From the NCBI RefSeq assembly GCF_008365275.1, contig NZ_CP043504.1:1054001-1118000 (forward strand): DNA of 64,000 nucleotides, in the 5' to 3' direction. The translations under genes were made by a program, and so were the position numbers. Shown here one piece after another: positions 49,509 through 58,096 of this stretch. This stretch comes from Protaetiibacter larvae (GTDB taxonomy: Bacteria; Actinomycetota; Actinomycetes; Actinomycetales; Microbacteriaceae). Every line of letters begins with the position of its first letter. Positions within the stretch are counted from its first letter, which is position 1. A model generated the notes under the pieces. The model worked only from the letters and a program-made list of their open reading frames with translations. It was not told the origin of the DNA and searched no databases.

Positions 49509-51331
49509 GCTTCGGCGTCGCCGACGAGCACCTGATCGACCTCGACCGCGTGGGAAACCGGGTGGTGCGCCGCCGCTCGCTGCGGCTGCTGGGCGATCTG
49601 CTCCGCCCCGTGCGCTGGCGCGTCGCGCTGCTGGCGGTGCTGGTGGTGCTCGCCCAGGGTGCTCGTGCCCTCGGCCCGGTCATCGTCGCCTCCGCGATCA
49701 ACGACGCGCTTCCGGCTCTCCAGTCGGGGGATCCGGTCGCAGTGCTGCTGCATGGCGCCGCCTACCTCACCGTGGGAGTGGCGGGCGGACTGCTCGGATG
49801 GTATTCCGTGCGTCTCACCGCGTGGGTCAGCCAGTATGCGCTGCTGGATCTGCGGCGCCGGGTCTTCCTGCACGTCCAGCGCTTGAGCCTCGAGTTCCAC
49901 GAGCGCTACACCTCCGGAAGGGCGATCGCACGCCAGACGAGCGACCTAGACGCGATCCGCGAACTGCTCGACGGGGGAGTGACCCAGGTGCTCTCGAGCT
50001 TCGTGTACATGGCGTTCATCGCGATCCTGCTCACCGCGCTCGACCCCTGGAGCGGCGCGATCCTGCTGGTCGCGGCCGTTCCCGCAATCCTGCTCACGCG
50101 GTGGTTCCACCGCGCTTCGCGGCGTCAGTATCGGGCGACCCGGGTGGCATCCGCCAACCTGATCGTGCAGTTCGTCGAGACCATGACCGGCATCCGCGCC
50201 GTGCAGGCCTTCCGGCGCGAGCGCGACTTCACCCGGCAGCACACCGACCTCTCGGAGGAGTATCGACGTGCCGACGCTCGCTCGCTCGGCCTCAACGGCA
50301 TCTACGACCCGGGGCTCGTGCTGATCGGCAACCTCACGACGGCCGTCGTGCTCGGCATCGACGGGTTCCGGGTGATCTCCGGAGGATTGGCCGTGGGCAC
50401 CCTCATCGCGGCCATCCTCTACACGAAACGCTTCTTCACCCCGCTCGAACAGATGGCCCGCTTCTACAACTCGTTGCAGGCTGCGATCGCGTCGCTCGAG
50501 AAGATCTCGGGTCTGTTGGAGGAGCGCCCTGGCATCGCGAACCACGCCCATCCGGTGCGACTCACGAGGGCGCGCGGCGCCGTGTCGCTGCGGCGAGTGA
50601 CGTTCGGATACGGCGGGGGCGCACCCCAGCTGTCGGCCTTCGATCTCGACATCCCGCCGGGCCAGACGGTCGCGCTCATCGGGGCGACCGGGGCGGGCAA
50701 GTCGACGATCGCGAAGCTGGTCGCCCGCTTCTACGACGTGGACTCCGGTGCTGTGGTCATCGATGGGACAGACGTGCGCGAGATCGATCTCGGCGACCTT
50801 CGGCGCAGCGTCGTGGTGGTGACCCAAGAGGCATACCTGTTCAGCGGCACCGTCGCCGACAACATCGCCCTCGGACGCCCGGACGCCTCACGCGAGGAGA
50901 TCGTCGCGACCGCTCGAGCCATCGGGGCGCACGAGTTCATCGAGGCGCTCCCCGAGGGCTACGACACCGAGGTGAACAAGAGAGGAGGACGCCTCTCCGC
51001 AGGCCAGCGCCAGCTGATCTCCTTCGCGCGCGCCCACATCGCCGACCCGCGGGTGCTCATCCTCGACGAGGCCACGAGCTCTCTCGACATCCCGAGCGAG
51101 GCGATCGTGCACGAGGCGCTGAAGTCGCTGCTCACGGGGCGGACGGCGATCATTATCGCGCACCGCCTCTCGACGATCGAGATCGCGGATCGCGTGGTAG
51201 TGCTGCGTGGCGGGCGGATCGTCGACGACGACACCCCCGAGGCGCTCGAGAGCGAAGCGGGCGAGTACTCGCAGCTGCGTGCCGAGTGGCTTGCTGCGAC
51301 GGACTACGCGCGTCCGACGCAGCGGAACTGA
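49505..51331 (+). CDS. ABC exporter half, catalytic
   Basis: 608 residues, ATGA overlap with its partner at 49505. N-terminal cytoplasmic helices, six membrane helices, then ATPase with Walker A IGATGAGKST, VVTQEAYLFSGTVADNIALG, signature LSAGQRQLI (Ala for the second Gly), Walker B ILILDEATSSLDIPSE and switch IIAHRLST. The intact Glu here and the altered signature fit the asymmetric pair. An export pump within an import/oxidation operon may expel a toxic by-product or a sulfur species. Confidence 0.9.
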   Translation: MSFGVADEHLIDLDRVGNRVVRRRSLRLLGDLLRPVRWRVALLAVLVVLAQGARALGPVIVASAINDALPALQSGDPVAVLLHGAAYLTVGVAGGLLGWYSVRLTAWVSQYALLDLRRRVFLHVQRLSLEFHERYTSGRAIARQTSDLDAIRELLDGGVTQVLSSFVYMAFIAILLTALDPWSGAILLVAAVPAILLTRWFHRASRRQYRATRVASANLIVQFVETMTGIRAVQAFRRERDFTRQHTDLSEEYRRADARSLGLNGIYDPGLVLIGNLTTAVVLGIDGFRVISGGLAVGTLIAAILYTKRFFTPLEQMARFYNSLQAAIASLEKISGLLEERPGIANHAHPVRLTRARGAVSLRRVTFGYGGGAPQLSAFDLDIPPGQTVALIGATGAGKSTIAKLVARFYDVDSGAVVIDGTDVREIDLGDLRRSVVVVTQEAYLFSGTVADNIALGRPDASREEIVATARAIGAHEFIEALPEGYDTEVNKRGGRLSAGQRQLISFARAHIADPRVLILDEATSSLDIPSEAIVHEALKSLLTGRTAIIIAHRLSTIEIADRVVVLRGGRIVDDDTPEALESEAGEYSQLRAEWLAATDYARPTQRN

Positions 51332-51375
51332 TGACCGACGACATTCATGAACGACGACACAGAAGTGAGGAACAG

Positions 51376-52293
51376 ATGAGCGGGATTCCGACGCGGCGGC
51401 TGGGTACGGGCGGACCGGAGGTCACGGTCCTCGGCTACGGCGCGATGGAGCTGCGCGGGCTTCCGCATCGCAAGCCACGGCCGATCACCGATCGAGAGGC
51501 TGAGGCGGCGCTCTCGAGTGTGCTCGACTCGGGCATCACCTTCATCGACACCGCCGTCGACTACGGTACGAGCGAGGAGCTCATCGGGCGCTACCTCGCG
51601 CATCGCCGTGACGAGTACGTGCTCGCGTCGAAGGTCGGGTGCCCCCTCGAACACCAGCCGGAGGCCGACCCCGGCCGCAGCCTGGCCCATGACTACTCGC
51701 CCGCGAACCTGCGGGCCGGCCTCGCGCAGAGCCTGCGGCGGCTGCGCACCGACCACCTGGATCTCGTGCAATTGCACATCAGCCCCTCGCTGGAGACCAT
51801 CCGCCAGGAGGACGCCATCGGCACGCTCCTGGAGCTCCGCGACCGCGGAGACGTCCGGTTCATCGGCATCTCGTCGAGCCCGCCGAACCTCGACGACCAC
51901 CTAGGTGTCGCGGAGTTCCAGACCATCCAGCTGCCGTACTCGGCCGCGGAACGTCGGCTGGAGGCGCGGATCACGCGGGCTGCCGAGTCGGGCAAGGGAG
52001 TGATCGTGCGTGGGGGAGTCGCTCAGGGCGCACCTGCGCGGCGCGTCGAGGACTGGGACGACATCCGTGTTGAGGAACTGCGGGGCGACGACACCACGGC
52101 CGGGTTCCTGCTGAGATTCGCGATCACGCATCCCGGGGTGACCACCGTGATCGTGGGCAGTGCCGACAGCTCCCATATCGCGGCCAACGCCCACGCCGCC
52201 GCGCGCGGTCCGCTGCCTGCCGACGTCTACGCGGAGACCGTGCGTCGATTGGACGAGGCCGGCATCCGTCCGCTCGCGCTCGCCGAGGTCTGA
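51376..52293 (+). CDS. Aldo/keto reductase (sulfur island, rightward operon)
   Basis: 305 residues. ATG at 51376 has GAGGAAC upstream and is preferred over an in-frame ATG at 51331 that overlaps the exporter stop. Tetrad: TFIDTAVDYGTSEELIG (Asp, Tyr), VLASKVGCPLE (Lys), LDLVQLHISPS (His). TTVIVGSADSSHIAANAHAA is the cofactor end. Similar to small YajO/ferredoxin-like AKRs. Second aldo/keto reductase of the island, probably reducing a carbonyl product. Confidence 0.86.
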   Translation: MSGIPTRRLGTGGPEVTVLGYGAMELRGLPHRKPRPITDREAEAALSSVLDSGITFIDTAVDYGTSEELIGRYLAHRRDEYVLASKVGCPLEHQPEADPGRSLAHDYSPANLRAGLAQSLRRLRTDHLDLVQLHISPSLETIRQEDAIGTLLELRDRGDVRFIGISSSPPNLDDHLGVAEFQTIQLPYSAAERRLEARITRAAESGKGVIVRGGVAQGAPARRVEDWDDIRVEELRGDDTTAGFLLRFAITHPGVTTVIVGSADSSHIAANAHAAARGPLPADVYAETVRRLDEAGIRPLALAEV

Positions 52294-52337
52294 TGCGCCG
52301 GCGGTAGCGTCGTCTCACCGACCTACCCGGGAGCACC

Positions 52338-53177
52338 ATGACCTCTCTCGTGACCGCCCACGAACTCCGCGCCGAGCTGGCGAGTCCCGCCCCGCCGCGG
52401 ATCCTCGATGTGCGCTGGCGCCTCGACCGGCCGGACGGGCGCGCCGAGTACCGCGCGGGGCACATCCCGAGCGCCGTCTACGTCGACCTCGACACGCAGC
52501 TCGCACGGCACGGTGCCCCCGAGGACGGGCGTCATCCGCTGCCGTCGGCGGAGCAGTTCGAGCAGTCGGCACGCTCCTGGGGGATTCGAAGCGGGGATCG
52601 CGTCGTCGTTTACGACGACCTCAACGGCCTCTCCGCGGCGCGCGCCTGGTGGTTGCTGCGATACGCCGGCGTCGGGGAGGTGCGACTGCTGGACGGCTCG
52701 CTGCGTGCGTGGCTATCGGCGGGGTTTGCACTGGAGGTGGGTGATGTCATGCCCGATCCGGGCGATCTCGAGGTCGTCTACGGGGGGCTCCCCGTGCTCA
52801 CGATCGACGAGGCGGCTGCGTTCCCGCAGGCGGGGGTGCTGCTCGATGCCCGCGCGGGGGAGCGCTACCGGGGAGACGCCGAGCCCGTCGACCCGCGGGC
52901 GGGCCACATCCCGGGCGCGCTCAGCGCACCGGCGGCCGAGAACGTGGACGCCGAGGGACGCTTCCTCCCACCCGAGGGGCTGCGCGAGAGATTCGCAACG
53001 CTCGGCATCACCGAAGCCACCGCGGTCGCGAGCTACTGCGGTTCCGGGGTGACTGCCTCGCACAACATCCTCGCCCTTGCGCTCGCCGGGTTCGACGCGG
53101 CCTTGTACCCCGGCTCGTGGAGCCAGTGGGCGAATCACCCGGCTCGTCCGGTGGTGACAGGCGAGCAGCCGCTCTAA
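52338..53177 (+). CDS. Thiosulfate/mercaptopyruvate sulfurtransferase (copy 3)
   Basis: 279 residues. Two rhodanese domains: RILDVRWRLDRPDGRAEYRA, GHIPSAVYVDLDTQLARHGA, HPLPSAEQFEQSARSWGIRS, YDDLNGLSAARAWWLLRYAG, and active Cys in ASYCGSGVTASHNILALAL. The CGSGVT loop is the mercaptopyruvate sulfurtransferase form; all hallmark motifs of SseA are present, unlike copies 1 and 2. Own small gap of 44 bases upstream with TAGCGT, so it may also be transcribed separately. Its stop overlaps the converging hrpA stop. Confidence 0.9.
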   Translation: MTSLVTAHELRAELASPAPPRILDVRWRLDRPDGRAEYRAGHIPSAVYVDLDTQLARHGAPEDGRHPLPSAEQFEQSARSWGIRSGDRVVVYDDLNGLSAARAWWLLRYAGVGEVRLLDGSLRAWLSAGFALEVGDVMPDPGDLEVVYGGLPVLTIDEAAAFPQAGVLLDARAGERYRGDAEPVDPRAGHIPGALSAPAAENVDAEGRFLPPEGLRERFATLGITEATAVASYCGSGVTASHNILALALAGFDAALYPGSWSQWANHPARPVVTGEQPL

Positions 53178-56100
53178 GCCTCGAGCGCCTTGCGGATCCG
53201 CTGCACCGACACCGGGCCCGCGGCCCCCAGCTGCTGGGCGAAGAGCGACAGCCGCAGCTCCTCGAGCATCCAGCGCACCGGCACGAGCCGGGCGGGCGTC
53301 GAGGCGGTGAGCGGCAGCTCGCCCCCGGCCGCCCGGTACAGCGCCACGGCCTCCTCCACCTGGTTCTGCCAGGCGCGGTCGCGGCCGGGGTTGTCGGCGA
53401 GCTTCTCGACGCGATGCCGGATGCCGGCGGCGTAGAGCGGAACGCGGGCGAGCGCGGCGAGACCGGTGATGCGCACGAAACCGGGATGCACGAGGCCGGC
53501 GAGCTGGGCGCGCGCGTCGGCGAGCGGCGCCATGAAGGCGAGGCTCGAGGATGCGGAGACGGCGCGGTCGACCTCCTTGGCGGCGGTGAGCACTCGCACG
53601 GTGAGGCCGGCCGCACGGAAGAGGCCGTCCATGAGGCCGGCCGACACCTTCTCGCGCAGGGCGTCGAAGCCGGCCGGGTCGCGCGGGGCGGCGTCGCCCG
53701 CGAGCTCGTCGACCACGGCGAGCAGCACGTCGTCGAGCAGCGCCTTCGTCGAGGGGTAGGGGGCGGTCGCGAGCACGAGCTTCTCGGCGGTGGTGAGCTG
53801 CTCCTGCACGTAGCCGAGCGGGCTCGGCAGGGTGAGCGCCACGAGTCGCCGCACGCCGCGCGGGTGGGCGCGGTCGGCCTCGGCGCGCGTCGCGTAGACG
53901 CGGAGGGCGACTCCCGCACCCTCGTCGACGAGGGCCGGGTAGCCGACGACCGTCGAGCCCCCCTGACGGGCTTCGATCCGCTCGGGCAGGGAATCGAGGT
54001 CCCAGCCCGTGATGCCGGCGCGTTCGAGCTCGCGCCCCGGGGTCGCGGCCGCCGTGACGACCGCCACATCGGTGCGGGCGCGCTCGGCGAGCCGTGACTG
54101 CAGGGTGGCGAGGTCGCGGCCGGCGGCGAGCTGCCTGCCCTGGGTGTCGACGACCGCGAACCGCATCCGCAGGTGCGCGGGCACGCGCTCCCACTCGATG
54201 TCGGATGCCGACACCGGAATATGGGCGGCGGCGCGGATCGCGTCGGCGAGCGCCTCACCGACCGGCGCATCCGAGCGCACCGGCAGTTCGGCGAGCAGTC
54301 GCCTCGCCCAGTCGCCCGCGGGCACCACGTGCCGCCGGATCGCCTTCGGCAGCGCCTTGATGAGCGCCGTCACGAGGTCCTCACGCAATCCCGGCACGAG
54401 CCAGTCGAAGCCGCGCTCGGACACCCGCGGCAGCACCGCGACAGGGATCACCACGGTCACGCCGTCGTCGTCGGCCCCCGGCTCGAAGCGGTAGCGCAGC
54501 GCGAAACGGGTGTCGCCGTGCAGCCATTCGTCGGGGAAGCCGTCGGCGTCGCCCGCGCCGTCCTCGAGCAGATCCTCGCGGTGCATGGTGAGCAGCTCGG
54601 GCTCGACGGCCTTCGTCTTCTTCCACCAGCTCGCGAAGCGCCGGGTGTCGGTGACCTCGGCCGGGATCCGCCGGTCGTAGAACTCGAACACGGCCTCATC
54701 GCCGGTGAGGATGTCGCGACGGCGGGTGCGCTCCTCCACCTCGGCGAGCTGGCGGCGCAGCTTCTCGTTGGCGCGGTCGAAGCCCAGCAGCGCGGAGCGC
54801 TCGAGATCCTTCGGCCACTCGCCCTCCACGAGGGCGTGCCGGATGAACAGCTCGCGGGCCTGCTCGGGGTCGATGCGGGCCAGCTGTGCGCGGCGCCGGG
54901 GCACGATCGGCACGCCGTACAGGGTCACCTTCTCCCAGACGAGCGCGGCGCCCTGCGCGCTCGACCAGTGGGGTTCGGTGTGGCTGCGCTTGGCGAGTGC
55001 GCCCGCGATCTCCTCCGCCCAGGCGGGGTCGATGGCCGCCACGGTGCGGGCGAACAGTCGGCTGGTCTCGACGAGCTCGGCGGCCATCACCGCGTTCGGC
55101 TGCTTCTTGGCGAGCCCGGATCCCGGGAAGATCACGAAACGCTGCCCCCGTGACCCGAGGTAGTCCTTCTTCTCGGCGTCCCGCAGGCCGAGTCGGCTCA
55201 ACAGGCCTGCGAGGACGGACTGGTGGATGGCATCCGCGTCCGTGCTCTTCGCGCCCGGGGTGATCCCGATCGACTTCCCGGCCCGCACGAGCTGCCGGTA
55301 CAGGTCCTGCCATTCCCGCACCCGCAGGTAGTTCAAGTATTCCGTCTTGCACATACGTCGGAAGGCATTGCCCGAGAGCTCCTTCTGGCGCTCCTCGAGG
55401 TGGTTCCAAAGGTTCAGCAAGCTCACGAAGTCGCTGCCCGGGTCGCGGAACCGCGCGTGGGCGGCATCCGCCTGCGGGCGTCTCTCCAGCGGGCGCTCGC
55501 GCGGGTCCTGGATCGACAGCCCCGCCACGATGGCGGCCACCTCGCGCACCACGCCGCGCTTCTTCGCCTCCACGAGCATCCGTCCGAAGCGCGGGTCGAC
55601 GGGCAGTCGCGCGAGGTCGCGCCCCACCCGGGTGATCGCCTCCCCCTCCGCGAAAGTACGTGCTTTTCCCGGATTTTCGCCTGATTCCGCGCGAAAGTGC
55701 GTACTTTCGCGGGGGTTCGGCGAGCCGACGGCGCCGAGTTCGCGCAGCAGTTCGAGGCCGTCGGCGATCCCGCGCGAGTCGGGCGGGGTGAGGAAGGGGA
55801 AGGCGCGGATGTCGCCGAGCCGCAACTCGAGCATCTGCAGGATCACCGCGGCGAGGCCCGTGCGCAGGATCTCGGGGTCGGTGAACTCGGGGCGGCGCGC
55901 GAAGTCGTCCTCCGAGTACAGGCGGATCGCGATGCCGTCGCTCGTGCGTCCGGCGCGGCCCGAGCGCTGGTTCGCGGATGCTTGGCTGATCGCCTCGATC
56001 GGCAGCCGCTGCACTTTGGCGCGCGGCGAGTAGCGGCTGATGCGCGCCGTGCCGGCGTCGACCACGTAGCGGATGCCGGGCACCGTGAGGCTCGTCTCGG

Positions 56101-57076
56101 CGACATTGGTGGCGAGCACGACGCGGCGCCGGATGCCCAGGGAGCGCTTCGTGTCGAACACCCGGTGCTGCTCGGCCGCCGAGAGCCGCCCGTACAGGGG
56201 GACGACCTCGGTGTCGGTGCCGAAGCGTCCGCGCACGACGTCCGCGGCATCCCGGATCTCGGACTCGCCCGAGAGGAACACCAGCACGTCGCCCGGCTCC
56301 TCGCGCCCGAGTTCGACGAGGGCGTCGACGATGCCCTCAGTGACGTCGCGCCCCTCCGCCTCGCGCGCGACCTCCCGCGTCGCCTTCCGTGTCTCAGGAG
56401 ATCGGGCCGCATCCGGCGCATCCACGTCCTCGTCGCCGTCGTTCTCCTGAGTTGCGGAGACCAGCGGTCGGTACCGGATCTCGACGGGGTAGGTGCGCCC
56501 GGAGACCTCGACGATCGGCGCGGGGGTGCCATCCGCCGCCGCGAAGTGCCGGGCGAAGCTCTCCGGGTCGATCGTCGCGGAGGTGACGATCACCTTGAGC
56601 TCGGGGCGCCGCGGCAGCAGTTGCCGCAGGTAGCCGAGCAGGAAGTCGATCGTGAGGGAGCGCTCGTGCGCCTCGTCGATGATGATCGTGTCGTAGGCGC
56701 GCAGCTCGCGGTCGCGGGAGAGCTCGGCCAGCAGCACGCCGTCGGTCATGAGCTTGATGGCGGTGTCGACGCGCGTGCGGTCGTCGAAGCGCACCTGGTA
56801 GCCGACCACCCCGCCCAATTCGACGCCCAGCTCGGATGCGATGCGCTCGGCGATCGAGCGGGCCGCGATCCGGCGGGGCTGAGTGTGCCCGATGCGCTCC
56901 CGCCCGAGTTCGAGGCAGATCTTGGGCAGCTGGGTGGTCTTGCCGGAGCCGGTGGCACCTGCCACGATCACCACCTGGTGCTCGCGGATGGCGCGCGCGA
57001 GCTCGTCGTGCGCCTGGCTGACGGGCAGCTCGGGCGGGTAGACGATGCGGTAGGCGGGGGCGGCGACCTCGGACAT
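53174..57076 (-). CDS. hrpA: ATP-dependent RNA helicase HrpA
   Basis: 1300 residues from the ATG at 57076; the frame runs 59 codons further upstream without a start site. DEAH/RHA helicase: GATGSGKT (40-47), TQPRRIAARS, IIIDEAHERS, VIVTSATIDPE, LATNVAETSL, QRSGRAGR, then HA2/OB and the long DUF3418 C-terminal half. Length matches E. coli HrpA, which rescues collided ribosomes and processes mRNA. Odd feature: residues about 455-477 (between LRELGAVG and GEAITRVGRD) are encoded by a palindromic repeat that is absent from the conserved core and has a second copy at 60688. The reading frame is kept. Confidence 0.95.
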   Translation of the reverse strand: MSEVAAPAYRIVYPPELPVSQAHDELARAIREHQVVIVAGATGSGKTTQLPKICLELGRERIGHTQPRRIAARSIAERIASELGVELGGVVGYQVRFDDRTRVDTAIKLMTDGVLLAELSRDRELRAYDTIIIDEAHERSLTIDFLLGYLRQLLPRRPELKVIVTSATIDPESFARHFAAADGTPAPIVEVSGRTYPVEIRYRPLVSATQENDGDEDVDAPDAARSPETRKATREVAREAEGRDVTEGIVDALVELGREEPGDVLVFLSGESEIRDAADVVRGRFGTDTEVVPLYGRLSAAEQHRVFDTKRSLGIRRRVVLATNVAETSLTVPGIRYVVDAGTARISRYSPRAKVQRLPIEAISQASANQRSGRAGRTSDGIAIRLYSEDDFARRPEFTDPEILRTGLAAVILQMLELRLGDIRAFPFLTPPDSRGIADGLELLRELGAVGSPNPRESTHFRAESGENPGKARTFAEGEAITRVGRDLARLPVDPRFGRMLVEAKKRGVVREVAAIVAGLSIQDPRERPLERRPQADAAHARFRDPGSDFVSLLNLWNHLEERQKELSGNAFRRMCKTEYLNYLRVREWQDLYRQLVRAGKSIGITPGAKSTDADAIHQSVLAGLLSRLGLRDAEKKDYLGSRGQRFVIFPGSGLAKKQPNAVMAAELVETSRLFARTVAAIDPAWAEEIAGALAKRSHTEPHWSSAQGAALVWEKVTLYGVPIVPRRRAQLARIDPEQARELFIRHALVEGEWPKDLERSALLGFDRANEKLRRQLAEVEERTRRRDILTGDEAVFEFYDRRIPAEVTDTRRFASWWKKTKAVEPELLTMHREDLLEDGAGDADGFPDEWLHGDTRFALRYRFEPGADDDGVTVVIPVAVLPRVSERGFDWLVPGLREDLVTALIKALPKAIRRHVVPAGDWARRLLAELPVRSDAPVGEALADAIRAAAHIPVSASDIEWERVPAHLRMRFAVVDTQGRQLAAGRDLATLQSRLAERARTDVAVVTAAATPGRELERAGITGWDLDSLPERIEARQGGSTVVGYPALVDEGAGVALRVYATRAEADRAHPRGVRRLVALTLPSPLGYVQEQLTTAEKLVLATAPYPSTKALLDDVLLAVVDELAGDAAPRDPAGFDALREKVSAGLMDGLFRAAGLTVRVLTAAKEVDRAVSASSSLAFMAPLADARAQLAGLVHPGFVRITGLAALARVPLYAAGIRHRVEKLADNPGRDRAWQNQVEEAVALYRAAGGELPLTASTPARLVPVRWMLEELRLSLFAQQLGAAGPVSVQRIRKALEA
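55648..55712. repeat. Palindromic repeat element, copy 1 (inside hrpA)
   Basis: 65 bases. Arms GCGAAAGTACGTGCTTTT (55650-55667) and GAAAGTGCGTACTTTCGC (55693-55710) pair over 18 positions as RNA with three G-U pairs. Ends, spacing and core (GAAAGTACGT/CGTACTTTC) match copy 2 at 60688. It lies in frame in hrpA and adds about 22 residues. Confidence 0.7.
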
Positions 57077-57139
57077 GAGCCTTTCAGGGTACAGCGGCCG
57101 GGGCGCATGCGAGGCGCGCGCGATTGATGCGCAAACTAC

Positions 57140-57152
57140 TTTGTGATACAAA
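57140..57152. promoter_or_regulatory. Candidate operator of the winged-helix regulator
   Basis: TTTGTGATACAAA: perfect 5-base arms around GAT, seven bases before the ATG at 57159, between direct repeats of CAAACTAC (57132-57139 and 57149-57156). Probably the autoregulatory site for the regulator at 57797. Confidence 0.5.
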
Positions 57153-57158
57153 CTACCC

Positions 57159-57800
57159 ATGACGACCACCCCGCATCCCGCCGACGACACCCTCGATCCC
57201 GAGGCGGCGCTCGCCCTCATCGACGACGAGACCCGCGGCATGCAGCGCGCCACGGTGTCCCAGGTGCCCTTCTACTACTTCGTGTGGGGCGTCGCCTGGC
57301 TCGTCGGCTACCTGCTGCTGTGGGCGAGCTGGGACGACTCCGGCTCGCCGGTCGTGGTCCCGAGCGCCATCGCGGTGCCCGTCTTCACCGCCCTCATCGT
57401 GCTCGCCGCCGTCGGCTCCGCGGTCGTCGGCATCCGCGCCAATCGCGGCATCCGCGGCGGTCGCAGCTTCGTCGGCACCGTGTACGGGATCTCGTGGTCG
57501 ATCCTCGGATTCACGGCCGCGTCCATCGGCGTCGCCCTCGCGCGCTCGGCGGAAGGCTCGGACGTCGCGATCCTCTACTTCCCCTCGGCCTACGCCCTCG
57601 TGGTCGCCGCCCTCTACCTCGCGGGCGCCATGCTGTGGCACTCGATCGACCAGCTCGTGATCGCGATCGTCATGGCGCTCGCGGCCGCCGCCACCCCGTG
57701 GTTCGGCGCGCCCGGCAACCTGCTCGCCATGGCGCTCATCGCCGGGGGCGCCCTCACCGTGGGCGGGGTGCTCGCCGTGATCCGGGTGAGGCGACTGTGA
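57159..57800 (+). CDS. Integral membrane protein, unknown function
   Basis: 213 residues with a cytoplasmic N-terminus (DPEAALALIDDETRGMQRAT) and six membrane segments starting QVPFYYFVWGVAWLVGYLLL. I do not recognise a family beyond membrane proteins that accompany small winged-helix regulators. GTGA overlap with the next gene shows tight coupling. First gene of a four-gene operon ending in an ABC-2 transporter. Confidence 0.7.
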   Translation: MTTTPHPADDTLDPEAALALIDDETRGMQRATVSQVPFYYFVWGVAWLVGYLLLWASWDDSGSPVVVPSAIAVPVFTALIVLAAVGSAVVGIRANRGIRGGRSFVGTVYGISWSILGFTAASIGVALARSAEGSDVAILYFPSAYALVVAALYLAGAMLWHSIDQLVIAIVMALAAAATPWFGAPGNLLAMALIAGGALTVGGVLAVIRVRRL

Positions 57801-58096
57801 GCGAGAGTCTCGACCCCGTCATCCACGCGGCCGCCCGGCTGCGGATCACGGCGAAGCTCGCGACGCTCGACGCGGACGAGCAGATCGCCTTCCCCCGGCT
57901 GCAGCAACTGCTCGAGATGACCGCCGGCAACCTGTCCACCCACCTGCAGCGCCTCGAGGAGGCCGAGTACGTGACCATCGAGAAGACCCACCAGGGACGC
58001 ACCCCCGTCACCTACCTCGCCCTCACCCCGCGCGGACGCCGAGCGTTCGAGGACTACACCGCGACCCTCCGCGGCCTGATCGCGGGTGCCTCATGA
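57797..58096 (+). CDS. Small winged-helix regulator (HTH_34/ArsR-like)
   Basis: 99 residues, GTG start overlapping the previous stop. DPVIHAAARLRITAKLATLD opens it; HTH and wing are FPRLQQLLEMTAGNLSTHLQ, RLEEAEYVTIEKTHQGRTPV, TYLALTPRGRRAFEDYTATL. This type binds short palindromes near its own promoter; TTTGTGATACAAA at 57140 is the likely site. Overlaps the ABC ATPase start by four bases. Confidence 0.85.
   Translation: MSESLDPVIHAAARLRITAKLATLDADEQIAFPRLQQLLEMTAGNLSTHLQRLEEAEYVTIEKTHQGRTPVTYLALTPRGRRAFEDYTATLRGLIAGAS

Noticed and set aside
49279-52293. 1004-residue frame ending as the aldo/keto reductase
   Set aside because: The first 699 codons are an out-of-frame reading of the exporter gene; the true start is the ATG at 51376.
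57077-57253. 59-codon N-terminal extension of hrpA
   Set aside because: Overlaps the divergent promoter and operator at 57140; homologous sequence begins at the ATG at 57076.
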